Source: Asterochloris sp. CNOR1 (lineage: Eukaryota > Chlorophyta > Trebouxiophyceae > Trebouxiales > Trebouxiaceae). From it: a stretch of 64,000 bases of DNA. The position numbers were made by a program, and so were the translations under genes. The first letter of the stretch is position 1, and each line of letters starts with the position of its first letter. Shown here in pieces: positions 21,851 through 32,928 of this stretch. Location of the stretch: positions 682,001 through 746,000 of the forward strand of contig OZ017757.1 of assembly GCA_963969365.1 (NCBI GenBank), read 5' to 3'. The notes beneath the pieces are model-generated. The model ran no database searches. It saw only the letters and a program-made list of their open reading frames with translations, and had not been told where the DNA came from.

Positions 21851-22149
21851 AGACAAAGGCAGAGCAAAGCTCCCGGCGTCTGCTTGCACGACTCACAGCG
21901 CAGTGATTTGGCCTGTCCTGAAGCTAAGGGGCCCGTATGAACCAGGCGACAGTCAAAGCTGCCTCTGGCAGCACTCCATGCCCCGCTGGAGCCAAAAACC
22001 ACTCTGCCGCCTCAACCGTGCTTGCAGTCAGCAAGCCAGGTTCTGGGCATGGCAGGACATGGCACACCTCAGCTGCCGGCCCCAGGCCTTCCCTTGTCTC
22101 CACAGGCATGCTCGCACTGGTAGGCGTCACTTTTCCCAGGTGCCACAAG

Positions 22150-22285
22150 GTTGGAGTGCGGGACAAGCACAGAGGGAGCTCCTGGGTCCAGCCCGTCCAA
22201 ATACCGCGGAATGTTGTCCAGGTACCACACTGTTGCTTCAGAGGAGAACAGCCTGCAGGCATGCCAGGTTTCATTGGGCAACAAC
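22150..22285 (-). CDS. Possible glycosyltransferase exon (GT31/fringe-like), isolated
   Basis: The minus strand reads WHACRLFSSEATVWYLDNIP followed by RYLDGLDPGAPSVLVPHSNL, ending at AACCTT|GTGGCA, a possible donor. The pattern of an acidic/threonine loop, then xWYLDNIPRYLxxLDP, resembles the post-DDD helix of fringe/DUF604-type glycosyltransferases (DDDTxxxxDNLxxxLxxYD). The metal-binding aspartates expected just before it are missing here (SSEAT). I find no convincing neighbouring exons, so this may be a remnant. The family call is tentative. Confidence 0.3.
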
Positions 22286-23054
22286 TGAGCCACTGGTGTC
22301 ATGTGGGCATTGCAATATTGCATTGCCTGCCACTATGTCATGTTTGGATGCAAAGCTTGCATCAGATGATGATGGCCTGCAAGCCAGCTAGTTGCCCTCT
22401 CCCGTAAGCGTCAGGAGCGCCATTGCAAGCAGGTAAGCCAGGCTTATGCCTGGTCCAAGAATACATGACCTGCCTGCCTGGTGCCACGCCTTGCTCCTGT
22501 GAACTGCAAAGCTTTGACGGTCCAGCACCTGGGGGTGTACCCCTCTGCGGCCAAACGCCAAGTAGGCCAGCTGTATGCCATGACAGGCAGGTGCTCCCAG
22601 ACTAGTCTTCCTGCAATATTTGTCTGCCCCATAGTCCCCATGTCAGCCAGCACAGCTACAGCTCAGGAAGGCAGAGCCACTCACAGCCATGAGAAGTTGC
22701 CTCCAGATGCTTTGTAAGCCAGGAGGGGAGTCATGACAGGCAGGTGTTCAGGGCCACCCTCCCCTTCCAGCCACATCTCGTCGGGTGCAGGACTGGCGGC
22801 CTCCTGCACCCTTGCGGCGCCCGTCCTTAGCACCAGGTAACTGCGCACGCCCTGCAGGCAGTCAGCCGCATGGGTTCAGGGCAGAGCCGGGAATTGTGGC
22901 GCCCTGCTGCCCTCCAGATGGGTGCCATGTAGCAGCACACGCCCTGCAGGTACGGTATGCCATACAGGCAGTCAGCTGCGCTGGCTCGATGTAGTCCTCG
23001 TGGCTTCTGGCACCACATGCGTCCTCATCCTGGGCCCCGGGTTGGGGCAGCGCC

Positions 23055-23090
23055 CTGCACCCAGTCTGCTGCATTGCTGACTGGGTGCAG
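23055..23090. repeat. 12-bp inverted repeat
   Basis: CTGCACCCAGTC (23055-23066) and GACTGGGTGCAG (23079-23090) are exact reverse complements around a 12-base loop. One arm contains the CTGCAG-like acceptor motif common in this genome. Confidence 0.7.
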
Positions 23091-25040
23091 TAAGCCAACC
23101 TGGCCCTGAGCCAGGAGATGGTCCTGCAAGCAGCCAGGTGTGTGTAGGCAGGGGCACGGACAGTAACCTGTTGCACCCCATTGCCTGCCAGCCTGGGCGC
23201 CAGCTGACAGCACATGCTCTGCAGGCAGTCAGCTGCTCCAGATAGGCTGGCTGCGAACGCCTCAGCGTCAGGTGAGAGGGGACCCTTGCAGGCAGGAAAG
23301 CAGCTGATAGCAGCGTCGTGGCCTGAGGCCTCCAGATGAGCGGCAGCCTCGGCTGCGGTGCAACAGCTTCAAATGTGGCTGGACCGTCCTGCAGAGGCTT
23401 CGTCAAGTGCAGGCAGCAAGCGCTGGCCTTGTCTGTGGTTTGCAGAGCTGCCCAGTAGCAGGTGAGAAGCTGCTGTGCAGGGTCTCAGCTGGGCAAGTGT
23501 CTTTACCAGCTGCCCGTGACAGTGACAGCCTTGCTGCTGCTGTGGTGGCAGCGCACCTTCAGCACGTATCACAATGCAGAACAGGGACTGCCTGCGGGCT
23601 GGCACTCACCCAGGGGTTGCTAGTGTCACCGAATGCAGCAGACCTGCTTCCAGCAATAGTGTGGCTGGTAGGTCGCCAGACAAACCTTCAGCATCAGCTT
23701 CAATGCAGCGCAGTGGTAATGTCTGCAGAGGGCCCCTCAGCAGGGAGACGCTGAAGCACACTCTTCAGACTGCAGCAAACCTGTCTTCAGGCAGCTGCCA
23801 GGCAAGCAGGGGAGCTGCAAAGAGGAAAGGACAACACAGGGGCCCAAAACTGCCTGCAAACATGCACCTGCCACCAGACCCACTTCTGGCTGTGCTGACG
23901 TCAGCAAGGCAGATGAGTGCCTGCCATGGTGCTGCTGAAACCAGCAGGGCTGGTGGGAGCCAACACAAGAGGGGCATGCTGGTCCCCACTGCTGCTGGGG
24001 ACGCACCTGTCGCCAAGGCCTGCTTGCCGCAGTGACGCTGGCTTCAGCAGAGCTGGTCAGCGCCAGTACCAAGTCGTCCTTGGGTAACACCTTCTGCATG
24101 TCAGCCAGGCCTAGATGTCTCAGCGGTGTGACTTGTCAGCCCTCTGTGCTGCCAATCTGAGCCAGTCTGAGCGTTCGGTGAGTGTGAGTGTCCTAAAAGC
24201 AGCATTGCATCTGACAGGTCAGTTGTCTCAGCAAGGGATGCAGTCTTGTTGCAGCTGACTGCTAGGGACGGGCGGCGTCTGCGTGAGCGTTGGTGGTGAA
24301 TCTGAGCCTGGCCCTGCACAATATCTGGAAGGGGGCATGGTCTGCCAAATGTACGAGGCCAGGGACATCACATGGCCCATCATATGATACCTGATCAGAG
24401 GATGGTTGTGCACAGGTGAGGCCACAAATGACTGCTGCAAGAGGGACCCATGCCTGTATCCTGCTCGTCCAACAGCCCAGCCTGCATCAGGATCATGTCA
24501 GGAGGAGACATTGCATCTGGCAATGCCACACACCTGCTAAAACCAGAGCCACGCACACCAGAAACCGATCCGTGTTGCTCTTTAGCTGGGACGGTCTTCT
24601 TGGCGGCATCGCCCTTCCCTGCCAAGGCCTACAAAATACCGAAACAGCATTGACTGATCATGAGTTTGACTCCACAGCTCGCCATGCACTCCTGACCCAT
24701 TTCATGCACGCAAAAACGTGTGCTTGCTAGCCCCCAGAGCAGCTAGATGCCTGGTGCCAGCTGCATTCCAATACAGTGGCAATCGTACAGGCTTGGTGCA
24801 GAACGAAGCAGCCACTTGGCAAAGGTGAGGGCCTGAATCTTTCAACAGTCAATTCAAGTGTGACAGCACAAAGCACATCAGAGAGCATCTTCAATGGGAA
24901 GGTCTCACCTGCAAAAGCTTAACGAAGCGACACGGGGGACGGAGGAGGCAACCAGATTGGTCTTGAGACATGCGGGGAGGAGCATATGAGTGTAAGGGGT
25001 CTGACCCGCCACTGCCTTCCAGCACTGCAGGCTCAGCTGA

Positions 25041-28000
25041 TCAGTGTGGTCCGAAGACATGGAGCCCCGTGACATCAGAGGGCAGGGAGGAGTCGGCGTG
25101 CTGCTGTGCGATGCGGTAGTAGCAGTCCTCGTTCATGAAGCAGGGGCAGAACCAGGTGTCCCGTGGCCACACTCTGACAGTGTACCCCTTGACCTTAGTG
25201 TCGCCATTGCGGGCTTCCCAGAATTTGGTGCCCATCCCAAAGTACGTCTCTAGAGCATCGCTGAGGGCGTTGGGCCCGCTGACTGTCAGTTCGTTGTCAG
25301 AGATGGTCTCATTTGTATCGGCTCTGCGCTGCTGCACCAGCCTGAGCAGGTCTGGCCAGAAGGTGACTCCTGGTCGAGAGGCCATGGCCAGCGTGTTTGC
25401 TCCCTCGAAGGCTGTGGCCTGGAGAACAATGTCTGCCTGCGTTAGCATGTCATCTGTGGCTCTGAAGCACTCCACATCTTCCTCCAGTGTGAAGCCGCCT
25501 AAACTGCACGACAAAGCAGCAGACAGCATCAGATTTGGGAAAGTCTAAGCTGCCAGCTCTGGATTGCTAGGGTTGCGCCTTGGCATCCTCTGCCTCAGTC
25601 AGGTTGCTGAGATGTCTGTGCACATCTGCCTACAACATATTGCAGAGTGTCCATGGAGAGGGTACAGGATGTCTGAATCACAGGTCATTCAGGCTCCTGG
25701 CAATGCACAGGCTTCCCAAGGCTGCAAAGATGCGGGACAGCCCCCCTCAATGCCAAGGTTGGTGTCAGCCCAGTTTGGCACAGTTCACAGCTTGGATCCA
25801 GCACCAGCCAGTGGCAAAACAGGTAGCAGGCACGGCGTACTTACAAGTGCAGCACGAGGTACTTGGCAAAGTTGGCCCGCATGATGCCAGGCTGCAAAAG
25901 GTACATCAGATCCAAGTAGCTGGGGTATTGCTGGCGGATGAGGGTTTCAATGGCAGCTTGGTCCCAATGAAGGTGAATCCAATGCCTGCATGTTAGAAGC
26001 AGAATTGCCATCAGATGCTGGGCCAGGGACTGAAGGCATGTGCAAGCGGCATTACGCACCTGCCTGTGAGCACGGCAGAGTACAGGATCAGGAAAAGAAA
26101 CACAAACACAAAGCACCAGAAAGCATGTGGCCTCATTAGCGCCAGCGCATTTCATGCAGCAGGACGAGGAGAGGTGGCAAGCAAGGTATTGCGCAATACT
26201 GCATTCCTCAGGGCAATCAGTTCACTAATGCAACACCTGGGCACACATGCAGCACCCAACCTGCAGCTCTGCAGCTGTAACAGCCGGATGCTGCCTGCAC
26301 GCATGCCACTGCAAGTCAAGCTTGTGCAGCTGTATGCAGCACCCGCAGCCCTGCAGGATGCTGCTAGCCTCTTACCAGCAGACAGGACTCAAGCACGCTG
26401 AGGCACTCTCACTCCAGGCATCAAAAGAGCAGCCTTCACATCCCTGCATGGCCCTACTGCTCATCTCCAGCAACAGGACTCATGCAACTTGGTGTCGTCA
26501 CACACCAGCACCGAACTGCAGCCCCCGTACCCTTGCAGGTGCCCACTGTGTGCAGACCAGACCTTATACCTTCATCTCGACGGAGTTGCAGTCGCCAGCC
26601 AGAGCATTGTGTGCAGCAAGGAACAGCTGCTATAGGCCACTCTGAGGCCGCGGCTGCAGAGACTAACATGCCAGAGTAGCTTGTGTTTTCCAGGTTGCGA
26701 AGCAGCACTAAATGCTGTGTAGTGCAGGCTCACAAAAGTGCAGCTGAAGTGCGGCGCCTGTATCCCTGCGAGGTGTCGTTGCTCAGATTGAAAAGCGTTA
26801 CTCACGCATGCTGGTACTGGCAGGAGCGCACAAGCCGGCTGTCCACAATGTCCAACTCCATCGCCCGCGTCAGAGTGCCCCCCTCAGGCGCGAGGTAGAC
26901 ATAGTGCAGTATGTGGGGAATGGCAACGTGGGAGTGATGCAGCTCCTGCTTCAGCTGGGAGATGCTGCCGTGGGCTATGATGCGCTCCAGTGTGGCTGCC
27001 AGGGGGACAGCGTGCATCTGGCCCACAGGCCTGCAGCCGCACAATCGCGAGTGAGGACGGCACGGTGTGCAGGAGCACAGTGCACATCTAGGCGCCGCAG
27101 CTGCAGCAGAAAACCTTCTGCTGAGGCTGCGCGGCACCCTGTGAGTGATGCCAAGCTGTTACGCCCTCTGCCACAAAGACTAGGGAGACAGCGTGCATCT
27201 TAACATTGGGCCAGCAATCAGCAGACAAGCCTTCAATGACTGCCTGCAACAGCATGATAGGCGTGGCAGCAGGTGTGCAGCAGCACATTGCAAATATGAG
27301 CACCACGCCTGCAACAGCAGCTTCCATTGAAGCTCAGCTGTCACACACCTCAGCGCCAAAGCGGCAGCCAGAGAGGCAGTATGCATGAGCGCAGCAGGCG
27401 TACACCAGAAAAACATCTGTTGAGGCTAAATGGCGACTGCTGGGAGTGTAATTGCAGGCCGTGATGGGTTCTAGCATGGAGCCAGGTGGACAGATGCATC
27501 TGGCCGGTGGGCCTGCACCAGTTGTGAATGTGCTGAGGCTGCACTCCAACCATGAGCTGAGGCCATTTGTCTTGCAAGATCTGGCCCCGCTTGTGGCACA
27601 GCATGCACCTGCGCTGTGGGGCCTGCCAAATTTCAGGCTGCTTGCCCTCGACAAATGTTGTTCAGCTCTATGGCCTGCCAGGAGCCTGCTCTGGTGACTG
27701 TGAGCAAGGGCCCAACGAGGCTGCTCCTCTCATGCTCACCAGCTTGACGTCAGAGATGCATGTAACCCCTGGAGATGGTCTGGGGCTCATTGTCTACTGA
27801 AGACATCTGGTGTTAAGGAATTTGGGGGACACTCACACTGAGAGCTGCTGCATAGCCTGGCGCGCATGGTGGGGCACCTTGCCCACGCCTGGTGAGCACT
27901 CTCGGGTCAGGGAGGCCATGAGGGATAGCCCTGCAGGGCAGGGTGTGAGAGCTGCTGCATGACCTCTCTTGCACAGTGAGACAGCTTGCCCGTGTCCAGA

Positions 28001-28422
28001 GCTCACCCTGGTCAGGGCGATCATAAGGGACAGCCTGCAACTGCCAGCGGCATGTGTCTGCTATATCAGAGGCCAGCACTCCCCTAGTCAGGGAGACATG
28101 ATGGCCCACAGCCATGCAAGGCGGAGCATGAGTCATTGCAGACATGGCTCCTCAGCAAGCCATCGTGTTGCAAGTGCAGCATGCTTCTTCCAGGAGGTAT
28201 TGCATGTACAGGGAGTGGCTGGAATGTAAGGTCATCCTGGCAGGCAATTCTTAGACAAGATGACATAGCATGTGCAAAATAGTATGCTGCTCAAAGAGCT
28301 TGCAGGCCTGTAACAGTCTGGGCGGGCGCACCTGACAGGAATAGCGCCAGACAGACCAGCATGAAGAGCACTGCTGGTTGCAGCAGCTGCTGCCATGGGC
28401 TTTTGTTCAGCCCCCTCTCCAT
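25041..28422 (-). CDS. GT32-type glycosyltransferase (copy 2), DXD motif altered
   Basis: A probable Golgi type II glycosyltransferase related to OCH1/Gly_transf_sug. Exon 28422-28332 starts with ATG and encodes a signal anchor (WQQLLQPAVLFMLVCLALFL). After unresolved exons comes about 27035-26806 (LERIIAHGSISQLKQELHH and AIPHILHYVYLAPEGG, the family's first block). Exon 25985-25845 encodes HWIHLHWDQAAIETLIRQQY and ANFAKYLVLH. Exon 25503-25041 encodes LGGFTLEEDVECFRATDDM, ADIVLQATAFEGANTLAMAS and RVWPRDTWFCPCFMNEDCY, and ends at TGA. Joins between the last two exons keep phase. The expected GGIYLDTD reads GGFTLEED, so the DXD metal site has become EED, and no intron interrupts it as in the other copies. 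It may be inactive or use another ligand set. It is the most intact of three paralogues. Confidence 0.75.
26990..27520 (-). repeat. Four diverged tandem copies next to a GT32 exon
   Basis: The plus strand shows GGGGACAGCGTGCATCTGGC (about 27003), GGGAGACAGCGTGCATCTTA (about 27184), GAGAGGCAGTATGCATGAGC (about 27372) and GGTGGACAGATGCATCTGGC (about 27485). Spacings are roughly 180, 190 and 115 bases. Linked segments such as CAGAAAACCTTCTGCTGAGG (27110) and CAGAAAAACATCTGTTGAGG (27405) repeat in the same order. The most 3' minus-strand copy overlaps the acceptor of the IPHI exon. Confidence 0.7.
27840..28130. repeat. Three diverged tandem units of about 107 bp in a GT32 intron
   Basis: Units begin GAGAGCTGCTGCATAGCCTG (about 27840) and GAGAGCTGCTGCATGACCTC (about 27947). 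Each later contains GGTCAGGGxGGCCATGAGGGA-like sequence (27904, 28011), with a third partial copy at about 28083 (AGTCAGGGAGACATGATGG). They lie between the signal-anchor exon and the catalytic exons of GT32 copy 2. Confidence 0.75.
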
Positions 28423-29108
28423 GTGACTCAGGGACTGCACAGCAGCAGGCAGGCCGCTTTGCTATGGGCAGATCTGAATCCCTTTTGTACGCATCCTGGC
28501 ATGATTGCATCGGGCAGACAAGGCTGCTTAGCCTATGTCCTACCTTGGAGTCATGGCAGGAGTCATGTGCAGCTCCCTGGCGGGGAGCGCTGCCCGAGCG
28601 CTGCCGGTCCAGTCCTGCGACAGCAACTGCAGTTGCAGATACTCAGGCAGCACATGGCCAACAGTTGGGCCTCAGAAGCTCTACACGCTGCCTAACATGC
28701 AGTGTAGGCCTTAACCAGGCAGCGCAGAGCCGTTCTGACAACCCATTGCCTCACAGCTCATGTGCAGTGCTTTCAAGCCCCACTTGCCTGCAAGCTCACC
28801 GGCCTCTGCCCGTCAAGAGCTTCGATGCGAGGCAGCTGCCTGACTAACTGGGCCAGCGGAGGCTGCTTCGGCAAGGTCTGCACTTGTACTGCAGCTGTAC
28901 CTTAGCTGCCGCCTGGAGAGCAACCGCAACAGTCCTGATTAGCTGCTATGAACTGTCCTTTCCTGCAACTATTTCCAGTATCATGAAGCCTCTGAAATTG
29001 TCTGCTTGTGCGCAGTTGTAACTGCTGATCACAGCTGATGGCGCAGCGTAGGGGTGTAGTCCCAGAATTGACTAGCTAAATAGCACCGATGAGCAGCATT
29101 CAGAGCAT
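28423..29108. other. Intergenic, 5' of GT32 copy 2 and 3' of the fibrillin gene
   Basis: I see no conserved coding segment. The region must hold the promoter of the GT32 gene (starting at 28422, minus) and the 3' UTR of the fibrillin gene (stop at 29109). Confidence 0.4.
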
Positions 29109-31206
29109 CTAGTACATAGGGTAGCCTAAAGTCTCTTTGGTGAGCACAAATATGGAGCCGCCATCACCTCGAGCAATTCTCATGTCCTGCAGCAGCAGTT
29201 CAGTCAGGTGAAGCATGCTGACTGCAGCAGGGCATCAATGGTGGGGCACCATTGCTGAAATATCACGGACTGCAGGCCCAGATGCTCAGCACTGGCTCTA
29301 ACACAGCAATGCACCCATGCTGAGGGCAGGCTCCCTTGCTCACATTGTCAAGGTAGGTGGTCAACAGCCAGGACTCTGTCTGGGTGCCTGTTGGGATGGG
29401 GACACGAAGGTCAGGCTGCTGCTGCACAAAGCTGTTGACATTGCCTGCCAGGTTTTGCAGCGCGGTTTCGATGGGGTTCAGCGCGTCCTGCGGCAGAGGG
29501 CCAGGCTCAGATATGCACATGCGGGGCTGCCTCTGCAGCCGGAACCTTCAAGGTTTGCTTGCCTGCAAGCGTGTGAGAGCAAGTCACAACTGGGAGACCA
29601 CCCATGTGTGGCTGGGTCTGCATTGAACGCCAGCCTCCAGGGCTTGCTTGCCTCCAACATGCCCACTGCCAAGCTGCAAGCCTGCCAGGGCTGCACAGGC
29701 GTTTTGAGGCAACGGCCATATTGCCAGTCGCCTGAGAGCGAGTCGCGACTGGTCTGACGCAGGGCTGCCTATCCAGCAGGGCTGCTCACCCTCAAGCCCG
29801 TGAGGTCCAAGGGCGTCCCCAGCACATTTAGGTAGGATGGTATGTCAATGTTCTGCATCAACTCTGGTGTCTGGAAGATGCTCTGGTTGAAGCGCACCTG
29901 CAGTAGCAGCAAAGCACAGAAAGTAATTGCTGTATTGGTGCTCTCAACAACAGATGGCATGCTTGGCTAAGCAGGGACAGACCAGCACCAGCAGACTTGC
30001 ATGCTGCACAGCATTGACTGGCAATGGCATGCTGGGCACATCAGTGCAAGGCCAAAAGCAGGGCCATCGGCAATGCACAGCGACTGGCTGCAGATGGCAC
30101 GTTGGGCAGCCCATTCCTGACCAGGGCTCCCCAGGGTCATGCGGCACTGATCCAAGCCAGCCCCGGCAACCTCTGTCGCAGTTGAGTGGTATGATGCTGG
30201 GCCCCTTTGTCCTTTCTGATTTGACTTTGGATGTGACCTGCAAACTGAGAGTGCACGCCCCTCTCACCGACAGGCGTTTGGGGCTTCTGACCTCCAGCTG
30301 CGCCCTTGCACACACTGTTTGCCTGGCAAAGGGCCCTGTCACCACCACCGTATTGTCCACGGTCATGAGAGTGGTATCAATCGTCTGCATGATGTCCCCA
30401 ATCTCAATGAAGGGCAGCCGACTGGCTGCCAGCAAAGGTATGAGCTCACTGCTGAAGGTGTAAACGAGCTTCCACTGCCCGTTCAGCTTGTCTGATGCCT
30501 GCAGACAGCCAGGCTGGTCGTCAGCTTGTGGGAACCTGGCTTGTGTACAGCTGGCGCTGCTCTGGCACAATGTAGTGTCCATGAAAAAGAGTTCCCTTCA
30601 GAGGGAATCATGCCAACCAAGATTGTGGGCAGTGCGTGCACCTCCTCAAGCCTGGCAGTAGCACATCAAGCTGTGCCCTCCCTTACAACATGGGTGAGAA
30701 GCTCACCTCATTTGGCGCCGGTGTGGGATTCTTTGCCTCAAGCTGTGAAATGAGCTCATTGATCTCTGCTCTGACTTCAGCATTGGCATTGGCACCACGA
30801 TTGGTGCCAAACAGAGAATCCAGCAAAGACGCCTGCAAAGCATCTTGGCTGCAGTGGGCCATGCAGGAGCACAGGAGGCCAGACAGCTATTCGAATTGGC
30901 ACCTTGATATCCTCTGAACTTATGGTGTCACTCTGAGGGCCATAGCCTGCTGCAGCCTACAATAGAGACACACATCTGAAATTTGCGTGGAACATCAGGA
31001 GTAAAGATGAACCAATCAGCAGTCACCTGGCAGAGCGGTCTGCTGTGTGTACTTTGGCGTCTCGCTTGCACAATCTGAAGCCCATGCCTTTGAGTAGCCG
31101 CATGCTGGCCCCAGCTAAGTCGGGACGCCTGACATTTGGCTTTCGATGGCAGACCACATGCTGGACATAGCCAAGAGGATCTGTCTGCCAATTGGAGCGG
31201 GGCCAT
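29109..31206 (-). CDS. Plastid lipid-associated protein / fibrillin (PAP family)
   Basis: PAP/fibrillins coat plastoglobules and bind lipids in plastids. Minus-strand exons: 31206-31027 ([14 protein letters not shown]..., 60 residues rich in Arg, Gln and Ser, a likely plastid transit peptide), 30832-30707 ([30 protein letters not shown]), 30498-30268 ([44 protein letters not shown]), 29897-29790 ([28 protein letters not shown]), 29487-29344 (LLTTYLDN) and 29186-29109 ([18 protein letters not shown], stop). Every join is in phase with GT-AG borders. NGxWxLVYT, the SPxR strand and the terminal RxxRGDGGxxFVLxKE block are diagnostic. The product is about 249 residues, normal for the family. A possible extra short exon (TISSEDIK) near 30917-30960 does not fit the phase and was left out. 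Confidence 0.9.
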
Positions 31207-31442
31207 GATTAGTTTGCGTGGTCCACATGCAATTGGTGGACCTAATGAGACAGCTGTTGCACACTCAGTGCTCAATGGATCTTGATACAACACCCGAAAA
31301 ATATAGAGACGCGATAAACGATGGGAGTGAGCAGTCCAGCAGATATGAAATCAATGGACTCAGTGGGAGGTGCTGTCAACAGGGGGTTTGTATGGCACAA
31401 TTTCTCAAATTCCACATCCTGCACGCTGCCAGTCAGGATTTG

Positions 31443-32762
31443 CTACACGGGAGGTGATGGCAATTCAGCCTGCTGACTGCCCAGAATGGTGTGCCGCTTC
31501 AGCACTGCATCTAGTTGCGGCTGTAGAGAGGCCAGACCACCCTGCTGCTCAAGAGCGCCCTTCAGCTCTGCCATGTACATCTGACTGTACAGTAGAGCCA
31601 CCACAGGGTGCAAGTCCTTGCGGTGTCCCGCTTCGTGCACGCCAAACCAGTGTGAGGATCTGTGCTCAGGGTTTAGATCAAGCTCCCAGGTTGCCCTGTC
31701 GGCTGCCGCCATGGAGCACACGAAGACAGTGTAATGCTTCTGGCCCCGATTGCCCCGCCTGCAACCAAAGAGTGCAGAGGTGTTTGTGTGCGCCGGCAGA
31801 GCCATGAATAGCATCAAGAACTTCACAAGCATGGTGATTGAGCACCTCACGATTGCTTATAAGCTACACGTCCCCTACATGCATTCAGCAGCCAGGGCAG
31901 CCTGGCTCATTTGCTGAACACACAGCCGTGATGCGGTGGGGCCCTGTCACAGCAGCATTGCCTATCGGCGCAGCACACAGCCATGATGCCATGGTGTTGG
32001 CAGTGGGCCCTGTCTCCAGCAGTGATGGTCATTGGCTGAGCACACCGCCATGCAGCCAGGGAGCATGCTATTGGCAGTGATGTACAGTCACAGCAGACTG
32101 CTATATTTGTTGGCCTTGAGCACGCGAGCCTGGCCACAGCTGGAGCAAGGTGACCTCGTCATCCCCTGCATGCCACCCGGTATGGCAGCAGCCAATCCAA
32201 TTCCTCCTCTCACCTTGTCAGGATGGAACCCTTGACCTTCACAGGAGGCAGGGATCCCATCTCCTCTATTGCTTCACGCACAGCTGTTTCCAGCAGGTGT
32301 GGGTCTGCTGGTTCCACATTTCCTCCTGGCAGGCCATATGTATTGTCATTGTGCTTGCTGTTTCTCAGCAGCAGCAGCACCTGCTGGTCCTCGCTGCCCT
32401 GCTCAGCTGAGCTGCAGGTCAGCAGTTGTCTGTCAGAGGCAGCTGGACAGCCTCAGGTGCGCAAACAATTATCCAGCTGTACTGGTGATGCATCACCTTG
32501 CATGTGTAGCAGACAAGGCCTGAAGCAGGTCTCACCTCATGCCCTCCGTCACAATGAAGAGGCCAGCTCCTCGTTTTTCTGGCACTTCGCGACCCATCAT
32601 GGCTGCTGCAACACAAAAAGCCAGCAGCAAAATGCCACAGACAGTCAACAATGGCGCCTTGTGTCTCTTCCAGAAAGATGGGGCTTCAGCTGCAGGTTTG
32701 TCGCCTGGTTCCTGGTGTGGCACCTGCTGCCACTTGCCAGACATGGAGAAGGCTTCTACCAT
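31443..32762 (-). CDS. Membrane-anchored NUDIX hydrolase
   Basis: NUDIX enzymes split nucleoside-diphosphate-linked substrates. Exons on the minus strand: 32762-32536, 32411-32214 and 31758-31443, all in phase with GT-AG borders. After about 33 polar residues a hydrophobic helix (APLLTVCGILLLAFCVAAAM) should anchor the protein, with the catalytic domain following directly: GAGLFIVTEGM, EDQQVLLLLRNSKHNDNTYG, then the NUDIX box LPGGNVEPADPHLLETAVREAIEEMGS. The REAIEEMGS half is canonical (REUxEExGU). The first half is loose: its usual glutamate position holds Pro, and E falls four residues before R. The third exon gives HYTVFVCSM and a C-terminal helix. ATG at 32744 (MSGKWQQV) is an alternative start. 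Substrate is unknown. A diverged tandem repeat of about 60-66 bp (31920-32110) fills the last intron. Confidence 0.85.
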
Positions 32763-32928
32763 GCAGAAATCAACTTGCGGAAAGAGCCGTCAGGAAGCCA
32801 TGGGTCCATATCGTTTACATTGACTCTACATTGACCTGGTCTTTGATAGAGGCACTGACTAACAGCAGAAGAAGAGGGAATCAAATTAGTCTAGGATATG
32901 GTGGGAGATGGCATTGGATGCCTTGTGG

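Larger units (their letters stand above)
21059..25040. other. Mostly unassigned 4-kb stretch
   Basis: No complete gene can be modelled. The features I can support are a degenerate tandem repeat (21700-21850), a possible minus-strand glycosyltransferase exon near 22160-22280, and a 12-bp inverted repeat at 23055-23090. Repeats of the form CTGCAGGCAGTCAGC recur near 22855, 22965 and 23220, each following CACGCCCTGCAG-like sequence, again resembling duplicated splice acceptors. A minus-strand open piece near 22530-22600 (QLAYLAFGRRGVHPQVLDRQ) could be coding. Confidence 0.35.

Noticed and set aside
25135-25548. Plus-strand open frame across the last GT32 copy 2 exon
   Set aside because: The minus strand carries the conserved GT32 blocks and splices in phase; the plus frame is its shadow.
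30917-30960. Extra short exon ([15 protein letters not shown]) in the fibrillin gene
   Set aside because: Its acceptor phase does not match the preceding transit-peptide exon, whereas skipping it gives a clean join; kept only as a remark.
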